A DNA stretch of 53,057 nt from an uncultured Acidimicrobiaceae bacterium (GCA_903894295.1 CAITPI010000133.1:1-53057); one strand, 5' to 3'. Shown: positions 16,635-24,900, counted from the stretch's first letter. A program made the numbers and translations. The notes: generated from the sequence alone by a model not told the origin.

Positions 16635-17683
16635 CAGGCGTACGTCGCCTCGATGGCCCACCCGTCAGCCCCACCGACCAGGAGGTGGGCGTCGACGTCG
16701 ACCACCACCTGGATTCTCACGCCACGGCGGCGCTGGCGGGTCCACCAACGCTCGTCGACCGGCCAGGGACCGGCCCAGGCCAGCACGGGGTGGGTGGTGT
16801 CGAAGAGGGAAGCCGGCGGGGTGCCCAGCAGCCCGGACCGGGTGACCGTAACCGGCTGTCCGTCGGGATCGAGCAGGCGAACCGGCCGGGGGGTGGCGTA
16901 GACGGTGATCGGGGCCGGGGGTGGAATGTGACCGGGCCAGGGCGCGACCGGGGCAGATGTTCGGGTGTGCTCCTTGTCGGTCCAGGTCACAAAGCGTGCC
17001 TGGTCGGCCGGTCCGCGTCCGCCCTGGAGTCGGGCCACCAACACGGCTTCGGCACCCAGTTCGGCCTGGACCTGTCCGAGAGCCCGGGTGGCCCGGGCGT
17101 CGGTCTCGCTCACGCCACCCCAGAAGCCGATCTGGATGGCTTCGGGTGATCTCGTCGTGTCCGACGGACGCAAGGCCATCTCCAGTAGGTCGCCGCGGGC
17201 TCCCCGGGCCACCTGATGGCCCCGGATCCCGTCGGAACCGAAGCGGCCGAGCACGTCGGCCTCGGGCAGACGGGCGAAGGCCCCAAGGGTGTGAAGGCCC
17301 AGCCGGCCAAGCAGGTCGGCGAGATCGTCGTCGCCGAGCATGGCAATCGGCCAGGGGGCCAGAAACTCCGGCGTTTCCCCGGCCGGCACGATGAGACCGC
17401 CCCGGGCGGCCAGGGTGGCGGCAAAGAGTCCGTCCGCAATGCCCACCTCGACCGGGGTCAGGGCCGAGACCACGTCGGTCACCAGTGAAACCAGGGCTTC
17501 CTCGCCCCCGAAGTAGCGGGCCGGTCCCCGGGCCGGCAGCGAGCAGAGCCCGAGTTCATGGGGCGTGACCCACGGGCAGTAGAACCCGAGCGCGTCCAGC
17601 ACGGTGGCGAACCTGCGCCGGGTCGCCCCGCCTTCGTCGTCGTCCCGCAGCTCCGGGCAGCGCACCACCAGCAGACGGTCCAT
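16634..17683 (-). CDS. imuB: ImuB, reduced form (catalytically dead Y-family adaptor)
   Basis: The protein has 349 residues against roughly 500-525 in usual ImuB. ImuB bridges ImuA' and DnaE2 to the sliding clamp and is not itself a polymerase. Recognisable parts are RCPEL, LPARGPARYFGGEEALV, VEVGIADGLFAATLAA, EFLAPWPIAMLGDDDLADLL and the HhH stretch LGLHTLGAFARLPEADVLGR. A clamp-binding-like IQIGFWGG follows, then the C-terminal interaction region with LQGGRGPADQARFV, APWPGHIPPPAP and WAGPWPVDERWW. The first palm strands and the little-finger domain appear to be missing. It starts one base after the imuA stop. Confidence 0.9.
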   Translation of the reverse strand: MDRLLVVRCPELRDDDEGGATRRRFATVLDALGFYCPWVTPHELGLCSLPARGPARYFGGEEALVSLVTDVVSALTPVEVGIADGLFAATLAARGGLIVPAGETPEFLAPWPIAMLGDDDLADLLGRLGLHTLGAFARLPEADVLGRFGSDGIRGHQVARGARGDLLEMALRPSDTTRSPEAIQIGFWGGVSETDARATRALGQVQAELGAEAVLVARLQGGRGPADQARFVTWTDKEHTRTSAPVAPWPGHIPPPAPITVYATPRPVRLLDPDGQPVTVTRSGLLGTPPASLFDTTHPVLAWAGPWPVDERWWTRQRRRGVRIQVVVDVDAHLLVGGADGWAIEATYA

Positions 17684-17684
17684 C

Positions 17685-18506
17685 TCAGATCACGGGCGTT
17701 CGGGAATCCAGGTGGTGGAACGTCGGCCCGGAGGGACCCATCCCGGACAATGTCGGGGCTTCGAGGGAGCCGTGGGCGCCGGGCAGCCAGCAGGTTCCGG
17801 TGCGGGCACGTGCGGCCGAACGCCGTCCGGTGGCCTCGACGGTGACGTGTCGGCCCCGGAGGTAGCCCTCACCGGACGCCACCCCGGTCCACCGGGGGTT
17901 CTGGATGGTCAGGCGAACGTCCGGTGGTTCCGGCCACCGGGAACCACCGGGCACCACGATCAGGACACTTCGCCGTTCCCGGGCCCGGGCCACCAGTCGT
18001 CGGGCCATCGATCCCCGGGGCGGGAAGGGGGGACGGAGTACGACAAGATCGATGCCGTCCAGGAGATGGGCCGTGGCCTCGGCCCACGCCGGCCCGGGAT
18101 TGGGAACGAAGACAGTACGGGCGAGGTCGAGGCCCAGGGTGTGGATGGCGGCGGCTCCGGGATCTTCGATTCCGACCATCGCACACCACGACCCGGCGGC
18201 CGAACTGTCCGAGAGCAGGGCGCAGGCCAATCCGACCGGTCCGGGACCGTCCACCACCAGCGTGCTGCCCCGACGCAGCCCCCCCTCGGGGAGGAGGTCG
18301 GCCAGGAAGGGTGGGACCGGCAGGACCCGGCTGGAACTGGTGGAGACCGGCCGGACCCGTTCGGCCAGGGTGGTGAGCGACGTCCGACCCCGGGCGCGCA
18401 GGGCGTCCCGGGCTGCCACTTTGTCCTGACGGGGGTCGGGGGAACCGTCCGGGTCGGACAACGCCGGCGATCCCCCGTCGGGCCTCCTGACGTCGGATAC
18501 GAACAT
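17685..18506 (-). CDS. imuA: ImuA' (RecA-like mutasome protein)
   Basis: The protein has 273 residues and is the first gene of the imuA-imuB-dnaE2 SOS cassette. The RecA-like core can be traced in PFLADLLPEGGLRRGSTLVV, GSWCAMVGIEDPGAAA, and VFVPNPGPAWAEATAHLLDG with DLVVLRPP. The P-loop is degenerate (DGPGPVGLA), without the Lys of a Walker A motif, as usual for this family. It is thought to support DnaE2-ImuB translesion synthesis. ATG 18506 lies inside a LexA box and 7 nt after a TACTAT -10 box, so a leaderless SOS-controlled mRNA is likely. Confidence 0.9.
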   Translation of the reverse strand: MFVSDVRRPDGGSPALSDPDGSPDPRQDKVAARDALRARGRTSLTTLAERVRPVSTSSSRVLPVPPFLADLLPEGGLRRGSTLVVDGPGPVGLACALLSDSSAAGSWCAMVGIEDPGAAAIHTLGLDLARTVFVPNPGPAWAEATAHLLDGIDLVVLRPPFPPRGSMARRLVARARERRSVLIVVPGGSRWPEPPDVRLTIQNPRWTGVASGEGYLRGRHVTVEATGRRSAARARTGTCWLPGAHGSLEAPTLSGMGPSGPTFHHLDSRTPVI

Positions 18507-18519
18507 ATGTTCGATAGTA
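18500..18519 (-). promoter_or_regulatory. LexA (SOS) box on the start codon, with -10 box, of imuA
   Basis: CGAACATATGTTCG (18500-18513) is a perfect 14-bp palindrome that fits the actinobacterial LexA operator (CGAAC-N4-GTTCG). On the minus strand the -10 box TACTAT (18514-18519) lies directly upstream, and the imuA ATG is in the centre of the palindrome. LexA bound here would cover the transcription start and start codon. Confidence 0.9.
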
Positions 18520-18652
18520 ACGGCCCGGTGTGACGTTGCCCAATTCGACCCCGGGACCGGGTGGCCCGGGGAAAGGGAAGTCAGGGTGACAGGTCTGTCG
18601 GAGTGACGTGACGGGTCTGTCGCGATGACAGGGTCCCCGTCGGGGCGACCGT

Positions 18653-18658
18653 TACCAT
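18653..18658 (+). promoter_or_regulatory. -10 box (TACCAT) for the DksA/TraR-like gene
   Basis: TACCAT ends 6 nt before GTG 18665; no Shine-Dalgarno sequence is visible. This fits a leaderless mRNA. Confidence 0.45.
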
Positions 18659-18664
18659 GACGTC

Positions 18665-19090
18665 GTGGTGACCGGTTCCGACCCTTCGATGGAGACCAGC
18701 GGGGACCCGTCGGCCACCCGGGCGAGGTACCGCCAACTTCTGGAGGAACACCGGGCTGCCACCGGGGCCGAACTCACCGCCAACCGGGCTTCGGCCACTC
18801 CCGGTGGCGAACGCCCCGGATTTGGAAAGCGGGCTGGTGACTACGTGGCCCAGGTGGTCGACGACCGGACCAACAACCAGGTCGCCGACGCCCTGGCCGC
18901 CATCCTCGAGGCCATCGAAGCCGCCCTCGGCCGTCTCGAAGACGGCACCTACGGGATCTGTCCGGACTGCGGCGAGGCCATCGGGGAGGACCGGCTCCAG
19001 GCGGTGCCGTGGGCGCCTCGCTGCCTGCGTTGCCAGGCGGTGGCCGACCGGGGCCCGGGTCTCACCTTCGGTCGGACCGGTCCGGGCTGA
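18665..19090 (+). CDS. DksA/TraR-type C4 zinc-finger protein
   Basis: The protein has 141 residues. A helical N-terminal region (RARYRQLLEEHRAATGAEL, then NNQVADALAAILEAIEAAL) could form the coiled coil that DksA-type proteins insert into the RNA polymerase secondary channel. It is followed by GRLEDGTYGICPDC and the finger C-X2-C-X17-C-X2-C (CPDC...CLRC). The DGTYG...C sequence is diagnostic for the family. Actinobacterial members include CarD-independent regulators and general TraR/DksA proteins; the precise target here is unknown. GTG 18665 is chosen from the -10 spacing; ATG 18689 is an alternative. Confidence 0.85.
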   Translation: MVTGSDPSMETSGDPSATRARYRQLLEEHRAATGAELTANRASATPGGERPGFGKRAGDYVAQVVDDRTNNQVADALAAILEAIEAALGRLEDGTYGICPDCGEAIGEDRLQAVPWAPRCLRCQAVADRGPGLTFGRTGPG

Positions 19091-19111
19091 GCCGTTTTCC
19101 GGGTTGCCGGA

Positions 19112-21088
19112 TCAGTCGAAGACGAACTCGGCCGGGTCGGGTTGGCGGGTCCAGTTCCAGTAGTCGACCAGTCGCCAGGGGCTCAGACCGTGGATCTCTC
19201 CGTGGGAGTTCTTGAAAAACGAGTGCCGGATGGAAGGTTGGGACCACACCAGCGTCCTGATCTCGGCCTGGGTGCGTTCGTGCCACGCGTCATAGACATC
19301 GGCCCGGGGTTCCATGGTCCGGGCCGGACCCGGGGCGACTGCCCGTTGCCCGCCGGAAGGGGTTCCTCCCGGATCGTCTTCGACCAGGAGGGCCAGGCAG
19401 CCCATGATGTAACGGATCTGACACTCGGAGTGGAAGATCAGGCTGCCGCCATGCGCCAGGTTGGTGCCGGGGCCGTACATGAGGAAGAAGTTGGGAAAGC
19501 CGGGCACGGTGATGCCGAGGTGGGCGGCCGGCCGCTCACCCCACCAGTCGGTCAGGTCCACACCGTTTCGTCCGATGACCGCCATCGGGGCGAGCATCTC
19601 CGTGGCCCGGAACCCGGTGGCGAGGACCAGGACGTCGGCCGGATGCCGGATGCCGTCGGTGGTGACAACGGCGTCGGCTTCGACCCGGGCAATGGGGGTC
19701 CGCACGAGTTCGACGTTTTCCCGCTTCAGGCAGCCCAGCCAGGCCCCGTTGTCCTGGAGGGTGCGCTTGCCGGTGGCCGGATAGTCGGGCAGGACCTTGG
19801 CCAGAAGGTCCGGATCGTCCCCGACCTGGTCGATGATCCACTGGGAGAACATCTGCCGGGTGAACTCGTTGACCTCCGAGACGGCCCGTTGCTGGTCGGG
19901 ATAGTCCGGGTCCACCCGGGCCGGCTCGAGTCCCTTGTCGCAGCCGGGCCAGAACAGAAGGAAGCGGTACCACCGACCGTAGAACGGCAGGTGGCGCATG
20001 GCCCAGCGCATGCCTTCGCCCACGGCGAGGTGGTAGTTGGGATTGGGAAACATCCATTGCGCGGTCCGCTGGAAGATGGTGAGGTTCCCCACCACCGGGG
20101 CGATGGTGGGGGCGATCTGGAAGCCGGTGGCACCGGCTCCGATCATGGCCACCCGCCGGCCGGCCAGATCGACCGAATGGTCCCAACGGGCCGAGTGGAA
20201 GGCCGGACCGGCGAAGGTGTCGAGTCCGGGCAGGTCCGGGATGAAGGGGCGGTTGAGTTGACCCACGGCCGAGATGACGGCCCGGGCCACCAGGGTCTCC
20301 TCGGTGCCGTCGGCGGTCCGGACCCTGACCTGCCAACGATGTTCCCCCTCGTCCCAGGTGGCGCCGAGCACCTCGGTGGAGAAGCGCACGTGGTCGGTGA
20401 CCCCGTGACGTTCCATGACCGTGGTGAAGTAGCGCTGCAACTCCGGCTGTCGGGCGAAGTACTCGCTCCAGTGGTCGCTCGGTTCGAAGGTGTAGCAGTA
20501 GAAGTGGTTGCCGACATCGACCCGGGCGCCGGGATACGAGTTCTCGAACCAGGTTCCGCCCACCCCGGCGTTCTTCTCCACGATGGTGAAGGGGAGGCCG
20601 GCCTCCTTGAGCCGGATGCCGGCGAGGAGGCCCGATTCCCCGCACCCGATGACCACCACCGGAAACTCCCGGCGGGCCTCCGGAGTGCCCAGGGGTTCGA
20701 CCTGACCGGCATCCCGGCCGTCAAGGCCCATCTCTTCCAGCACCAGAGGCAGGTACTCCTCCGGGACCTCTTCGCCGGTCAGCCAGTTCATCATCTCGTG
20801 GACGAGATCGCCGCCGAGCGGCTCCACCTCCGGGCAGCCCCGGTCCCGCCAGTCGGTGATGATTCCGACCGCCAGCGCCCGGACCGTCGCCTTGTCCTCT
20901 TCGGACATGAAGCCCTGCACCTCGTTGAGGAAGAGCCCGGCCGGCCGGAGTGGGCCGCGAATGAGTTCCGGGTCGCCGGTGATGTGGACCAGCGAAAGCA
21001 TCAGGGTGGGAATCGACACGTCGAGAAGCGCCTCGGCGATGGCGTCATCGGATGCGTCAAAGGGCTCACCTGCGTGGGGATTGCGCAT
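19112..21088 (-). CDS. Baeyer-Villiger flavin monooxygenase, HAPMO-type
   Basis: This FAD/NADPH monooxygenase has 658 residues and would insert oxygen next to a ketone. It has two Rossmann motifs, VVVIGCGESG (FAD) and VAMIGAGATG (NADPH), separated by the Baeyer-Villiger fingerprint FAGPAFHSARWDH (FxGxxxHxxxW). YPGARVDVGNHFYCYTF and MYGPGTNLAHGGS are also typical. A helical domain of about 150 residues precedes the FAD motif (ASDDAIAEALLDVSIPTLML, VHITGDPELIRG), as in 4-hydroxyacetophenone monooxygenase. ATG 21088 begins this domain. The open frame continuing to 22141 runs antisense to the alcohol dehydrogenase gene and is not coding. The gene is divergent from that dehydrogenase. Confidence 0.92.
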   Translation of the reverse strand: MRNPHAGEPFDASDDAIAEALLDVSIPTLMLSLVHITGDPELIRGPLRPAGLFLNEVQGFMSEEDKATVRALAVGIITDWRDRGCPEVEPLGGDLVHEMMNWLTGEEVPEEYLPLVLEEMGLDGRDAGQVEPLGTPEARREFPVVVIGCGESGLLAGIRLKEAGLPFTIVEKNAGVGGTWFENSYPGARVDVGNHFYCYTFEPSDHWSEYFARQPELQRYFTTVMERHGVTDHVRFSTEVLGATWDEGEHRWQVRVRTADGTEETLVARAVISAVGQLNRPFIPDLPGLDTFAGPAFHSARWDHSVDLAGRRVAMIGAGATGFQIAPTIAPVVGNLTIFQRTAQWMFPNPNYHLAVGEGMRWAMRHLPFYGRWYRFLLFWPGCDKGLEPARVDPDYPDQQRAVSEVNEFTRQMFSQWIIDQVGDDPDLLAKVLPDYPATGKRTLQDNGAWLGCLKRENVELVRTPIARVEADAVVTTDGIRHPADVLVLATGFRATEMLAPMAVIGRNGVDLTDWWGERPAAHLGITVPGFPNFFLMYGPGTNLAHGGSLIFHSECQIRYIMGCLALLVEDDPGGTPSGGQRAVAPGPARTMEPRADVYDAWHERTQAEIRTLVWSQPSIRHSFFKNSHGEIHGLSPWRLVDYWNWTRQPDPAEFVFD

Positions 21089-21175
21089 GATGCTCGCTTT
21101 CGGACCGGGTGTGACACAGTACCCAAAGGTCGGAAGCGACGGTCGCTCCCGGTAAAGGGCAGAGGCGAGGTAGCC

Positions 21176-22228
21176 GTGCGACACGTACTCATCGAAGGTC
21201 CGGGCCAGGTTCGCGTGGAGGAGACGGACGACCCGGTCATCCCCGACGAGCGGGGCGCCGTCGTTGCGGTCGAAGCCACTGCCATCTGTGGATCGGATCT
21301 CCATTTCTTCGACGGCGACCTCGACTTCGGCTTCGCCATTCCGGTGGGCCACGAGTTCATCGGCCGGGTCACCTCGGTGGGGTCGGCGGTCGAGAGGTTC
21401 AAGGTCGGTGACCGGGTACTGGTGGCCTCGGTGACCGGGTGTGGCCACTGTGACGGCTGCGCCACCGCCGATCCGGTCTGCTGCGTGGGTGGACCACAGG
21501 TCTTCGGGGCCGGCTCCCTGCCGGGTGGACAGGCCACCGCGGTGGCCGTGCACGCCGCCGATTTCCAGCTGCTGGCCATCCCCGAACCGATGAGTGACGA
21601 AGCGGCGCTGCTGCTGACCGACAACCTCCCCACCGGGTGGGCCGGAGCCCAGCGGGCCGACATCCCGCCGGGCGGGACCGTGGTGGTCCTCGGCCTCGGA
21701 GCAGTCGGGCTGTGTGCGGTGCGCTCGGCCCTGGCCCTTGGGGCCGGGCGGGTGCTTGTCGCCGACCCGGTGGAAGGACGACGGGCCCGGGCAGTGGCTT
21801 TCGGAGAGGCGTCCGGCAACCCGGCGGGCACGGTGGAGGCCCTGCAGGGCGACACGGTGGAAGCGGTCCTTGCCGCCACCGGTGGGCGTGGGGCCGACTC
21901 GGTCATCGACGCCGTTGCCCTGGACGTCACGCTTGATCAGGCGCTGGCCTGTGTGCGGCCGGGCGGGACGGTCTCGGTGATCGGAGTCCACGACCTTGCG
22001 CCGTATCCGCTGCCGGTCCTGATGGCGCTGTTCCGCAGCGTCACCCTGCGGCTGACCACGGCCCCGGTGCACCGGACCTGGCCTGAACTCGTTCCTCTCG
22101 TTCTCTCGGGACAACTGGCCACCGACGGCATCTTCACCCACGAGTTCGCGTTGGCCGACGCCGCCGAGGCCTACGCCCTCGTGGCCGGCCGCAGCGCCGG
22201 GTGCGTGAAGGTGTTGCTGCGTCCGTGA
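21176..22228 (+). CDS. Zinc-dependent alcohol dehydrogenase (MDR family)
   Basis: The protein has 350 residues. Catalytic zinc ligands are in AICGSDLHFFDGD (Cys) and VGHEFIGRV (His-Glu). The structural zinc lobe is CGHCDGCATADPVCC. The Rossmann motif is VVVLGLGAVGLCAVRSAL, followed by GAGRVLVADPVEGRRA. The enzyme should oxidise an alcohol with NAD(P)+. GTG 21176 has GAGGCGAGG 5 nt upstream. The frame is open far upstream but that part is antisense to the monooxygenase. An alcohol dehydrogenase divergent from a Baeyer-Villiger enzyme suggests an alcohol-ketone-ester route, though this is only context. Confidence 0.92.
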   Translation: MRHVLIEGPGQVRVEETDDPVIPDERGAVVAVEATAICGSDLHFFDGDLDFGFAIPVGHEFIGRVTSVGSAVERFKVGDRVLVASVTGCGHCDGCATADPVCCVGGPQVFGAGSLPGGQATAVAVHAADFQLLAIPEPMSDEAALLLTDNLPTGWAGAQRADIPPGGTVVVLGLGAVGLCAVRSALALGAGRVLVADPVEGRRARAVAFGEASGNPAGTVEALQGDTVEAVLAATGGRGADSVIDAVALDVTLDQALACVRPGGTVSVIGVHDLAPYPLPVLMALFRSVTLRLTTAPVHRTWPELVPLVLSGQLATDGIFTHEFALADAAEAYALVAGRSAGCVKVLLRP

Positions 22229-22270
22229 GGAGCCCGGAGGTCCGTTGGCTCCGCTCGGAGGCCGGGGCCG

Positions 22271-23755
22271 TCAGGGTCGGATGGGGACCCGGTCGGCCAG
22301 GTACTCGGGATTGAGTTCCTGCGCCGTGCGCTCGGCGGTGCGGCCCGCCCACCCGCTCGTCATGAGCAGACCGGCCACCAGCACGATGACGCCGCAGGCC
22401 GTCAACACCAGCCAGCCGCTGCGGGCCGCACCGGCCGATCCGGCCAGTGTCGTCCCGGTCAGATGGGCCGTCAGGAGGGCACCGACCACGGCGACGCCCA
22501 TCGTGGAGCCCACCTGACGTGATGTCGAGGCGATGGCCGATGCCACTCCGGCCTGGGCTCGTGGCATCCCCGACACGGCGGCGTGGGTGATCGGGGCGTT
22601 CACGAATCCGAACCCGATGCCGAAGATGACGTACGCCACGGCGAGCCACAGGAAGGACGTGTGGGCTCCGATGGTGCTCAGCATCAGGCAGGCCACCGTC
22701 AGACACGAGCCGGCGATGACCAGGGGAATGCGGGAACCCCGGTGGCCGACCAGGCGACCGGAGACCGGAGGAAGCACCATGGTCATCACCGCCATGGGCA
22801 GGGTGAAGACACCGGCTTTCAGGGGTGAGAAGCCCCGTACTTCCTGGAGATAAAGGGTGTTGAGGAAGAGGAACCCTCCGAGGGTGGCGAAGGTCGCCAC
22901 CGCCGCCACCGCCGCTCCCGAGAAGGGAACCGAGTGGAAAAAGCGGAGATTGATCAAGGGTTCGGACCTGCGGCGTTCCTCGAAGACGAGAGCCAGCAGC
23001 GACAGGAAGGCCAGGGAGAACGAACCGAGAATGACCGGGGCGCCCCAGCCCCGGTTGGGCACCTCGATGATGCCGTAGGTCAGGGAAGCGAGCAGGACGA
23101 TGATCAACGCCTGGCCGGGGACATCGACCCCTCGTGGCTTCTCTGCCTTCGATTCGGGAACGAGGCGGAGGGTCAGGATGATGGCGGCGACTCCCACCGG
23201 CAGGTTGATCCAGAAGATGGAGCGCCATCCGACGGAGTTGACGAGCAGGCCGCCGATGACCGGACCCAGGGCCATGGACACGCCGACCACTGCCGCCCAC
23301 ACGCCCACTGCCTGGGCCCGCTCCTTCGGGACGGTGAAGGTGTTGGTGATGATCGACATCGCAACCGGATTGAGCATGGACCCGCCGACGGCCTGGATCA
23401 TCCGAAAGGCCACCAGCCACCCGATGCCGGGGGCGAGACTGCACAGAAGGGAGCCGGCGGTGAAGGTCGCCAGGCCGATGAGAAACGTCCGCTTGCGGCC
23501 GAACCGGTCGGCCGTCGACCCCGAAAGCATCAGCAGGCTGGCGAGCACCAGGGTGTAGGCGTCCACGGTCCACTGGAGACCCGAGACCGATGCGCCAAAG
23601 TCCCGTCCGATCGAGGGGAGGGCGACGTTGACGATGGTCACGTCGAGACCCACGATCAGCAGACTCATCGAGCAGATCAGCAGGACCGTGATCCGACCCC
23701 GTCGCGACAGTTCGCCGCCGACCGGGTTCGTGGATGCCTCTGGAGGGGTTGCCAT
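22271..23755 (-). CDS. MFS transporter, DHA2 (EmrB/QacA) family
   Basis: The protein has 494 residues and about 14 transmembrane helices. It opens with a first helix containing LLIVGLDVTIVNVALPSI, the DHA2 signature (D-x-T-I-V-N-V-A-L-P). Loop 2-3 carries LSGSTADRFGRKRTF (motif A) and helix 5 carries MALGPVIGG (motif C). It is a proton-driven exporter of drugs or metabolites; the substrate is unknown. ATG 23755 is preferred because TAGATT lies 10 nt upstream; 21 further codons are open but look non-coding. The gene converges on the alcohol dehydrogenase. Confidence 0.93.
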   Translation of the reverse strand: MATPPEASTNPVGGELSRRGRITVLLICSMSLLIVGLDVTIVNVALPSIGRDFGASVSGLQWTVDAYTLVLASLLMLSGSTADRFGRKRTFLIGLATFTAGSLLCSLAPGIGWLVAFRMIQAVGGSMLNPVAMSIITNTFTVPKERAQAVGVWAAVVGVSMALGPVIGGLLVNSVGWRSIFWINLPVGVAAIILTLRLVPESKAEKPRGVDVPGQALIIVLLASLTYGIIEVPNRGWGAPVILGSFSLAFLSLLALVFEERRRSEPLINLRFFHSVPFSGAAVAAVATFATLGGFLFLNTLYLQEVRGFSPLKAGVFTLPMAVMTMVLPPVSGRLVGHRGSRIPLVIAGSCLTVACLMLSTIGAHTSFLWLAVAYVIFGIGFGFVNAPITHAAVSGMPRAQAGVASAIASTSRQVGSTMGVAVVGALLTAHLTGTTLAGSAGAARSGWLVLTACGVIVLVAGLLMTSGWAGRTAERTAQELNPEYLADRVPIRP

Positions 23756-23765
23756 GACAGGAGAG

Positions 23766-23771
23766 AATCTA
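23766..23771 (-). promoter_or_regulatory. Putative -10 box (TAGATT) for the MFS gene
   Basis: TAGATT ends 10 nt before ATG 23755 on the minus strand, so the mRNA would have a leader of only a few bases. Confidence 0.35.
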
Positions 23772-23845
23772 GGTGGTCCGGTCCCCGGCTCGGCCGGTGT
23801 GGCCTCCGGCAGGGACACGAAGTTTGGCGGGGGTTGACCTCGCAG

Positions 23846-24565
23846 TCACCCGTCTGGTTGGCCCAGACGCCGACGGAGTTCCACGAAGACGGCCGGTCCG
23901 GTCAGGGCCGAGATCTCGTTGGCCAGTGAGTCGATGACCGGACGGTCGCCCTGGAAGGCGAGGTCATCTTCGGTGCAGCACCACGCCATGGTCTCTCCGT
24001 CCTCACCCCAGTCGGAGCGTCGCCACGCCCGCAGGTGGGCCACCGTGGTGCCATCGTCACGGTCGTCCCAGTCGACCGCAAGGGGCAGTTGCCAGCACAC
24101 CGCCGGCTTCCAGTCCTGAGGGGCTTCTCCGGTGGCGGTGGCCTCGAGGTGCAGGGCGCAGCCGGCTCCTCCCGGGAAGCCGGGCCGGTTGAGAAAGATG
24201 CAGGCACCGTCCACCAACGCGGTGTTGGTCCGCTCCCCGTCGAGGAAGATGCCGGCATCGCGGGCCACCTGGTGGTGTTGGAACCGGGCCGGATCGATGG
24301 TGTCGGCCAGGGCGGAGAGGCGGAGGGCTTCGTCGGGGTCCACCAGGTGGGCACCGACCGAGCAGCATCCGAGGCCGAGTTCGGGCGCAGGCCGGTCCTC
24401 GATGCCAGGGCATCCGTTGCCCCACAGGCACGTCCAGTTGGAGCGCAGGAAGTCCGTGTCGACCACCCAGGTGGTCTCGCCGTCCACCACCACGGTCTCA
24501 TTACCGCCACCCGACGCAGTGGATCGGTGGTTCTCCCTGTTGACTGTGTCATCCGGTCCGGTCAC
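23846..24565 (-). CDS. Cysteine-rich conserved-looking protein
   Basis: The protein has 239 residues from GTG 24565. It is soluble, with conserved-looking clusters SNWTCLWGNGCPGI, LGLGCCSVGAHLVD, DGACIFLNRPGF, GGAGCALHLEA, PAVCWQLPL and MAWCCTEDD. At least ten cysteines suggest a metal or Fe-S site, loosely like YkgJ/DUF3109 proteins, but the spacing is different and I cannot assign a family. VDPDEALRLSAL and DWDDRDDGTTVAHLRAW are further landmarks. The start is supported by a TAGGCT box 7 nt upstream. Twelve more codons are open to 24601. Confidence 0.7.
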   Translation of the reverse strand: MTGPDDTVNRENHRSTASGGGNETVVVDGETTWVVDTDFLRSNWTCLWGNGCPGIEDRPAPELGLGCCSVGAHLVDPDEALRLSALADTIDPARFQHHQVARDAGIFLDGERTNTALVDGACIFLNRPGFPGGAGCALHLEATATGEAPQDWKPAVCWQLPLAVDWDDRDDGTTVAHLRAWRRSDWGEDGETMAWCCTEDDLAFQGDRPVIDSLANEISALTGPAVFVELRRRLGQPDG

Positions 24566-24572
24566 CTCGGCA

Positions 24573-24578
24573 AGCCTA
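24573..24578 (-). promoter_or_regulatory. -10 box (TAGGCT) for the Cys-rich gene
   Basis: The box lies 7 nt before GTG 24565 on the minus strand, the same spacing as other leaderless starts here. Confidence 0.45.
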
Positions 24579-24670
24579 CGGGTACAACCCGCCCGGGACA
24601 CGGTCCGTGTGCGGTCGTCCGTTCACCAAGATTTCGCCTTTCGAGGTTTCGTTTTGGCGCACGAAAACGG

Positions 24671-24676
24671 TACGAT
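24671..24676 (+). promoter_or_regulatory. -10 box (TACGAT) of the structured-RNA transcript
   Basis: TACGAT would place the transcription start at about 24683, five bases before an exceptionally long Shine-Dalgarno-like run. A T-rich stretch (TTTCGAGGTTTCGTTTTGG, 24640-24658) lies at about the -35 distance but no clean -35 hexamer is seen. Confidence 0.45.
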
Positions 24677-24705
24677 CGCGTCACCAGAGAAAGGAGGTGG
24701 TCCAA

Positions 24706-24750
24706 CTGAGCAATCAACGTTTGGGGACCCTGGAGGTGGCTGGCCGCTAG
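24706..24750 (+). other. Possible 14-codon ORF with CTG start
   Basis: The CTG at 24706 lies 8 nt after AGGAGG and opens a frame reading (M)SNQRLGTLEVAGR, then TAG at 24748-24750. The stop codon forms the loop of a GC hairpin. CTG is a rare start, so translation is uncertain; TTG 24721 is an in-frame alternative. It is listed because the ribosome-binding sequence is far stronger than any other in the window. Confidence 0.3.
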
Positions 24751-24871
24751 GCGGCTCGCTGTTTCACCTGGCGAATCCCAGCCAGACACCCACTGGACGA
24801 TCCAGCCGGACCGAGGTCCCATCCGGCGCCGTACAGAGACTCCGGTGTGCAGTACACAGCACTGTTTCATG

Positions 24872-24900
24872 CCAAGGGCGCCCGTTCCGGGCGCCCTTGG
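24872..24900 (+). terminator. Strong terminator-like hairpin (12-bp perfect stem)
   Basis: CCAAGGGCGCCC (24872-24883) and GGGCGCCCTTGG (24889-24900) pair perfectly around a 5-nt loop. TGGTTTCC follows, a weak T-tract. The hairpin would separate the structured segment from the serine hydrolase gene at 24945. Confidence 0.7.

Noticed and set aside
17690-18543. Alternative frames opposite and within imuA
   Set aside because: They are Arg/Pro-rich shadows. ImuA motifs and the LexA box support the minus-strand frame ending at 17685.
19142-22228. Very long overlapping open frames on both strands (about 1000 codons each)
   Set aside because: Each contains a real gene only in part (monooxygenase below 21088 on minus; dehydrogenase above 21176 on plus). 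The extensions are antisense frames kept open by high GC, not fusions.
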